Assembly: GCA_965202645.1 (NCBI GenBank)
Contig: OZ241840.1
Span: 1,984,001-2,048,000, forward strand
DNA length: 64,000 nt
Origin: JACOND01 sp965202645
GTDB lineage: Bacteria; Bdellovibrionota; Bdellovibrionia; Bdellovibrionales; UBA1609
Reading direction: 5' to 3'
Position numbers and translations under genes: made by a program. Positions 60,583 through 64,000 of the stretch are shown here, piece after piece (the stretch's first letter is position 1; each line of letters starts with the position of its first letter). The notes under the pieces are model-generated. The model made no database searches and was not told the origin of the DNA. It saw only the letters and a list, made by a program, of their open reading frames with translations.

Positions 60583-63069
60583 ATGAAAACAATAATCAAT
60601 AGTTTTTTAAATGGCTGGCTTGTGTTTTATTTTTTGCGGCTTTTTGCGTTTGCGAAACGGGAATTTTTTAAATCCGGCCTGTATTTTTGGACAAGGGGAT
60701 TTGGCTTAATGGGCCGGATCGCGATGGGCGCGGGTTTGCTGTCGGGCGGTTTGGCTTTGTCTTATGCGGAAGAGCTGGAGGTTAAAATCCAGCCGTCTGT
60801 GGCTGAGTTAGAGCAAATGTCTCAAGATGAGGACAGGCGAGTCAGCTCTTTTGTGTCTCAAGCGCTTGGCGAGATAGGCGACAAAGAGGGCTTAGCCTTA
60901 TTTAGCGAAGGCGCTTTGAGGGAAGAGGCTTTGCTGGAGTTTGAGTCGGGATTTCCCCAAGAGAGAAAAGAGAATCATCATTTTGATATTCAAAACAGAT
61001 GGCCAATAGATCAAGCGCCTGTTGGCCGGCCAGCCGATTTGCGGTCAGAGGAAGATTGCTTAAAATGCCCCTCTGCTAAAGAGAATATTTTTCCAGATCC
61101 TTTCTTAGAGGAGAGCTTAAATCCTCTAAATATTAGATCTTGCGGGGTTGTTTCCGATTCTCATAGCTTAAAAGAGGGAGAGCTTTCCGATTACTGGGCG
61201 CAGGAGCTAATAGGCTCTGACCTGTTGAGGGAGGAGCTGGAAAAATATCCTCCGCCTGAAAAGCAACATTTTATTTCTGTTGTTGATTGGGAGGGAGATA
61301 GCCACGACGAATCGGTTAAAAAATTAGTTTCTGGCGAAGGGCCGCAGGCGGTTTTACCGGAATTACATGATAAAATTTCAGTTTTTAATGTGGATTTTTC
61401 TAAAAGTGTCATAAATACAATAATTGAATACAAAACAATATCACAAAGAATCAAACAAAATCCTTCCTCTTTTATCAATCATTCCATGCAGTGGTATGAA
61501 TCTAAAGCCGTTTATGAGGCTTTTAAAAGTTTATCTCCCTCCTCTATTGCGATTGTCTCTTCCGGCAATGCTTTTCCATCTCCTTTGGATAAAATGCAAA
61601 TTTTGGCGGCAAAAGATTTTGACATTATCCTTGTGGGGAGTCTATCCCCCAGCGGTTTGGTCAGTCATTTTTCTCAAGAGGGGGAGGAAGTGGCTATTTT
61701 AGCCCCTTCTGACAAATATCTCACCTCCGCCAATGGGCAGGGCGATTATAATAAGTTTGGAGGGACCAGCGGAGCGGCCCCTTTGGTGACGGCCAGCTTG
61801 GCTGGCTTTGAGTGGCTGTCCGGCTATCATCCCTCTCCAAAAGAGGCCAAGCTCTTATTACAGCGGACGGCTTTGCCGACTGTTCACTCCCATGAAAAGC
61901 CGAGAAAAAACGGAGCGGGAATGCTGAACAGCTATAAGCTGGGAATGGTTGGAAAACGGCTAAAGAGGAGGTGCCAAAACAAAGCGCGCTCTTGTTTTTC
62001 CGAGGAGATTCAAAAGGAGGAGAGCTATCATTGGGCTTTAGATGAGACATTGAGCGGGGATTTGCGGAGAGCCTTTCCCTCTTGCGCTTTAGGAGGGGAA
62101 AAGAGGATTAGCGAAAGGGGAAGCTGTGGGGAAAAGCGGGAAACATTCCATCGCTTAAGGAAGGCTGTATTTTTAGCGGATGAGGGGAGAGAGAGTTTAT
62201 TTCAGGTTTTAAGCTGTATATATAAAGAGGCTGGATTTTTTGAGAATGCGAAAGCTCTAAATCGTTTAGCTTTGGCATTGGGATCGCCTGGTGAGGTGAG
62301 AGCGCATCTATTAACTGCGCTTAAAGAAGGCTTAAGAGAGCAGAATTTGCATAGCGCTTTGCTTGCCCTTCGCGCTTTGTCAAGGATGAATAGCGATATA
62401 AATAGCGAAGAGACTGAACAAGCTCTCCAATGGCTATCTGGAACTCCCGGCTATACAGATACAGCTGTTACAGCTAGACAAACGGCGGCTATGATAGCTG
62501 GCCAGATAGGCGGGCCGAAAGGACTGCAGACGTTAAAACAGTTAGCTCAAGATCTTCTGCCTATCCGAATCCATGTGGCTCAAGCTGTTGGCAAAATAGG
62601 CAGTTCGGAAGGCTTAGAGCTATTAAAGCGGCTGTTTCAAGATGAAAGCGAATTAGTCAGATCTTCTGTGGCTCAAGCGGTGGGTGAAATAAGCGGTTCG
62701 GAAGGCTTAGAGCTGTTAAAGCGGCTGTCTCAAGATAAAAGCGAAGTGGTCAGATTTTCTGTGGCTCAAGCGGTTGGCGCAATAGGCGGTTCGGAAGGCT
62801 TAGAGCTGTTAAAGCGGCTGTCTCAAGATAAAAGCGAAGTGGTCAGATTTTCTGTGGCTCAAGCGGTTGGCGCAATAGGCGGTTCAGAAGGCTTAGAGCT
62901 GTTAAAGCGGCTGTCTCAAGATAAAAGCGAAGTGGTCAGATTTTCTGTGGCTCAAGCGGTTGGCGCAATAGGCGGTTCGGAAGGCTTAGAGCTGTTAAAG
63001 CGGCTGTCTCAAGATAAAAGCGAAGTGAAGTGGTCAGATTTTCTGTGGCTCAAGCGGTTGGCGCAATAG
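60583..63069 (+). CDS. Subtilisin-like (S8) protein with HEAT repeats, frameshifted end
   Basis: The 828-residue product has an N-terminal membrane or signal segment (RIAMGAGLLSGGLALSYAEE, about 46-66), then one HEAT-like repeat. A subtilase region follows: SVVDWEGDSHDES (candidate Asp and His), IAIVSSGNAF (oxyanion Asn, about 327) and FGGTSGAAPLVTASLAG (catalytic Ser, about 395). The Asp-His spacing is far shorter than in typical subtilases, so the Asp assignment is uncertain. The C-terminal 200 residues are HEAT-type repeats of 31 residues (SVAQAVGAIGGSEGLELLKR). A 5-bp slip at about 63025 changes the frame in the last repeat and ends the protein. Export and proteolysis outside the membrane are likely. 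Confidence 0.72.
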   Translation: MKTIINSFLNGWLVFYFLRLFAFAKREFFKSGLYFWTRGFGLMGRIAMGAGLLSGGLALSYAEELEVKIQPSVAELEQMSQDEDRRVSSFVSQALGEIGDKEGLALFSEGALREEALLEFESGFPQERKENHHFDIQNRWPIDQAPVGRPADLRSEEDCLKCPSAKENIFPDPFLEESLNPLNIRSCGVVSDSHSLKEGELSDYWAQELIGSDLLREELEKYPPPEKQHFISVVDWEGDSHDESVKKLVSGEGPQAVLPELHDKISVFNVDFSKSVINTIIEYKTISQRIKQNPSSFINHSMQWYESKAVYEAFKSLSPSSIAIVSSGNAFPSPLDKMQILAAKDFDIILVGSLSPSGLVSHFSQEGEEVAILAPSDKYLTSANGQGDYNKFGGTSGAAPLVTASLAGFEWLSGYHPSPKEAKLLLQRTALPTVHSHEKPRKNGAGMLNSYKLGMVGKRLKRRCQNKARSCFSEEIQKEESYHWALDETLSGDLRRAFPSCALGGEKRISERGSCGEKRETFHRLRKAVFLADEGRESLFQVLSCIYKEAGFFENAKALNRLALALGSPGEVRAHLLTALKEGLREQNLHSALLALRALSRMNSDINSEETEQALQWLSGTPGYTDTAVTARQTAAMIAGQIGGPKGLQTLKQLAQDLLPIRIHVAQAVGKIGSSEGLELLKRLFQDESELVRSSVAQAVGEISGSEGLELLKRLSQDKSEVVRFSVAQAVGAIGGSEGLELLKRLSQDKSEVVRFSVAQAVGAIGGSEGLELLKRLSQDKSEVVRFSVAQAVGAIGGSEGLELLKRLSQDKSEVKWSDFLWLKRLAQ

Positions 63070-63250
63070 GCGGTTCGGAAGGCTTAGAGCTGTTAAAGCG
63101 GCTGTCTCAAGATGACAATGGGGACTGATGCCCCTTATGCGATGAGTGAAAAGGCGGCAGAGAAAGCTTAGAGCTATTAAAGCGGGTTAGATCTTTGCGC
63201 CTCAAGCTGTTAGCAAAATAGGTGGTGAGGAAGGTTTGAGCTATCAAAGC
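62580..63250 (+). repeat. 93-bp tandem HEAT-coding repeats with decayed tail
   Basis: Five to six 93-bp units (CTCAAGCGGTTGGCGCAATA and AGCTGTTAAAGCGGCTGTCT) are nearly identical, which points to recent amplification. AGCGAAGTGAAGTGGTCAG (63019-63037) has five extra bases relative to the other units. Degenerate copies run on to about 63250. Confidence 0.95.
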
Positions 63251-63394
63251 AGTTAGTGAAAAAGCCGTAAAACTGCTTTTATTTGCAATCCCAAGCCCAT
63301 AAATTTGTAAAAGATCTTAAAAAAGGTGAAAAATTTTCAAAAACGCAAGTTTTTATTTATTTTTGCGAAAACTGTTTGCTAAGCTGACAGGCAA

Positions 63395-64000
63395 ATGAAA
63401 TTTTGCTCAAAAAGCCGAAAGCTGGCTGTTCTTTTTTTGGCCTTGTTTTTCCCTTGTTTTGCGGAAAAGCCCCTATATCAGCCTAATGCATCGTTTTGGT
63501 CAGAAATGAGGAGTGAAATGCCGATATCCCAACTGGGATTTCAAGCAGCCTATGAAAAATTATTGAAAAATTATAACATTGCCAAATATCTTTTGAATCA
63601 ACATATTTTTCAAGATCATTTTTTTCAAAAATTGCAAAATTCTGAAACAAAAGATACGAGCCTAAGCCCTCCCAAGCAATTTAAGCGCTTCCATTCCGTT
63701 ATTGTAACCTTGATAGATATGTTAAAAACAAAGCCTCCAAAGGAAATTGCGGACTTTGCGAGCGCCAGCTCTTGGACAAAAACAGATAAAATACTGACGG
63801 TTCTGCTTTTAATTTCAAATAGCGCTCCGGCGGAAAAAATTTTTAATTTAATAGAATCTTTTGGCCTGTCTGTCAATGACAGCTTAACCGCTCAAAATAT
63901 CAACACCGTCTTTATTCCAGAGAATTTAACGGATTTCGCTAGTGAGAAAATTGCCATTTTGTCTCATCATTTAGCCGGCGCGGGAGATCCGGCTGTCATA
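63395..64000 (+). CDS. Exported protein, unknown function (3'-partial)
   Basis: The frame is open from the ATG at 63395 to the last base (202 codons so far). It begins with a signal peptide, RKLAVLFLALFFPCFAEK, with cleavage probable after CFA. The mature part is helical with no clear motif (FHSVIVTLIDMLKTKPPKEI, LSVNDSLTAQNINTVFIPEN). No family is recognised. The C-terminus lies outside the window. Confidence 0.65.
   Translation, partial: MKFCSKSRKLAVLFLALFFPCFAEKPLYQPNASFWSEMRSEMPISQLGFQAAYEKLLKNYNIAKYLLNQHIFQDHFFQKLQNSETKDTSLSPPKQFKRFHSVIVTLIDMLKTKPPKEIADFASASSWTKTDKILTVLLLISNSAPAEKIFNLIESFGLSVNDSLTAQNINTVFIPENLTDFASEKIAILSHHLAGAGDPAVI

Overview
The window (about 40-45% GC by eye) comes from a Gram-negative-type bacterium. 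Envelope genes include a class A penicillin-binding protein, several lipoproteins and a prepilin-like protein. A long-form aromatic amino acid hydroxylase, a mevalonate-kinase-like GHMP kinase, ResB and a divergent UvrA together suggest a Bdellovibrionota/deltaproteobacterial-like lineage. That placement is inference; no marker gene seen here settles it.

Layout. 1-5.7 kb: sensor histidine kinase (5' end outside the window), mevalonate-kinase-like gene, prepilin-like gene, and a translationally coupled pair made of a metzincin-type metalloprotease and a lipoprotein. 5.9-28 kb: a mobile, partly decayed defence island. It holds a phage-type adenine methyltransferase, an abortive-infection-like gene, a PLD-SNF2 helicase and an Eco57I-class methyltransferase, truncated RhuM, a HEPN-like gene, a NYN nuclease, an AlbA fragment, a REase-NACHT STAND ATPase, a Gp37/Gp68-like gene, an Rpn nuclease/transposase with duplicated 3' ends, and a broken SacI-type restriction-modification pair. 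28-37 kb: PBP1A, a UvrA-like protein, and groES-groEL with a clear terminator. 37-46 kb: a response regulator, comF, and a small NRPS plus reductase-like cluster. 45.7-56.5 kb: a second Rpn gene, phenylalanine hydroxylase, tRNA-Arg, a ribbon-helix-helix protein, resB, pth, aroC, an SDR epimerase and DAHP synthase (aroC and DAHP synthase are shikimate-pathway genes). 56.5-59.6 kb: an IS1595-type hotspot that has truncated a membrane-protein gene and a type I methylase gene. 59.6-64 kb: smpB, a subtilase-HEAT protein, and a secreted protein cut by the window end.

Three patterns stand out. (1) Tandem repeats stand directly upstream of many genes, and in at least five or six cases each repeat unit contains the gene's own start codon and first codons (pth, uvrA-like, PBP1A, the reductase, the NRPS, the Eco57I methyltransferase). 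Gene 3' ends are duplicated in the same way. The result is arrays of short decoy ORFs ahead of real genes. (2) In the defence island several genes are interrupted by exactly one in-frame stop codon with the frame intact on both sides (abortive-infection-like gene, NYN, Gp37/Gp68, one Rpn tail copy, D12 methyltransferase). (3) The Rpn gene has an internal start with a strong Shine-Dalgarno sequence at its C-terminal domain, the layout reported for intragenic Rpn antitoxins. That small ORF has then been copied twice downstream, once intact with its own Shine-Dalgarno sequence, giving a candidate free-standing antitoxin gene.

All calls come from reading the sequence. No database search was run, and coordinates of degenerate repeats are approximate.
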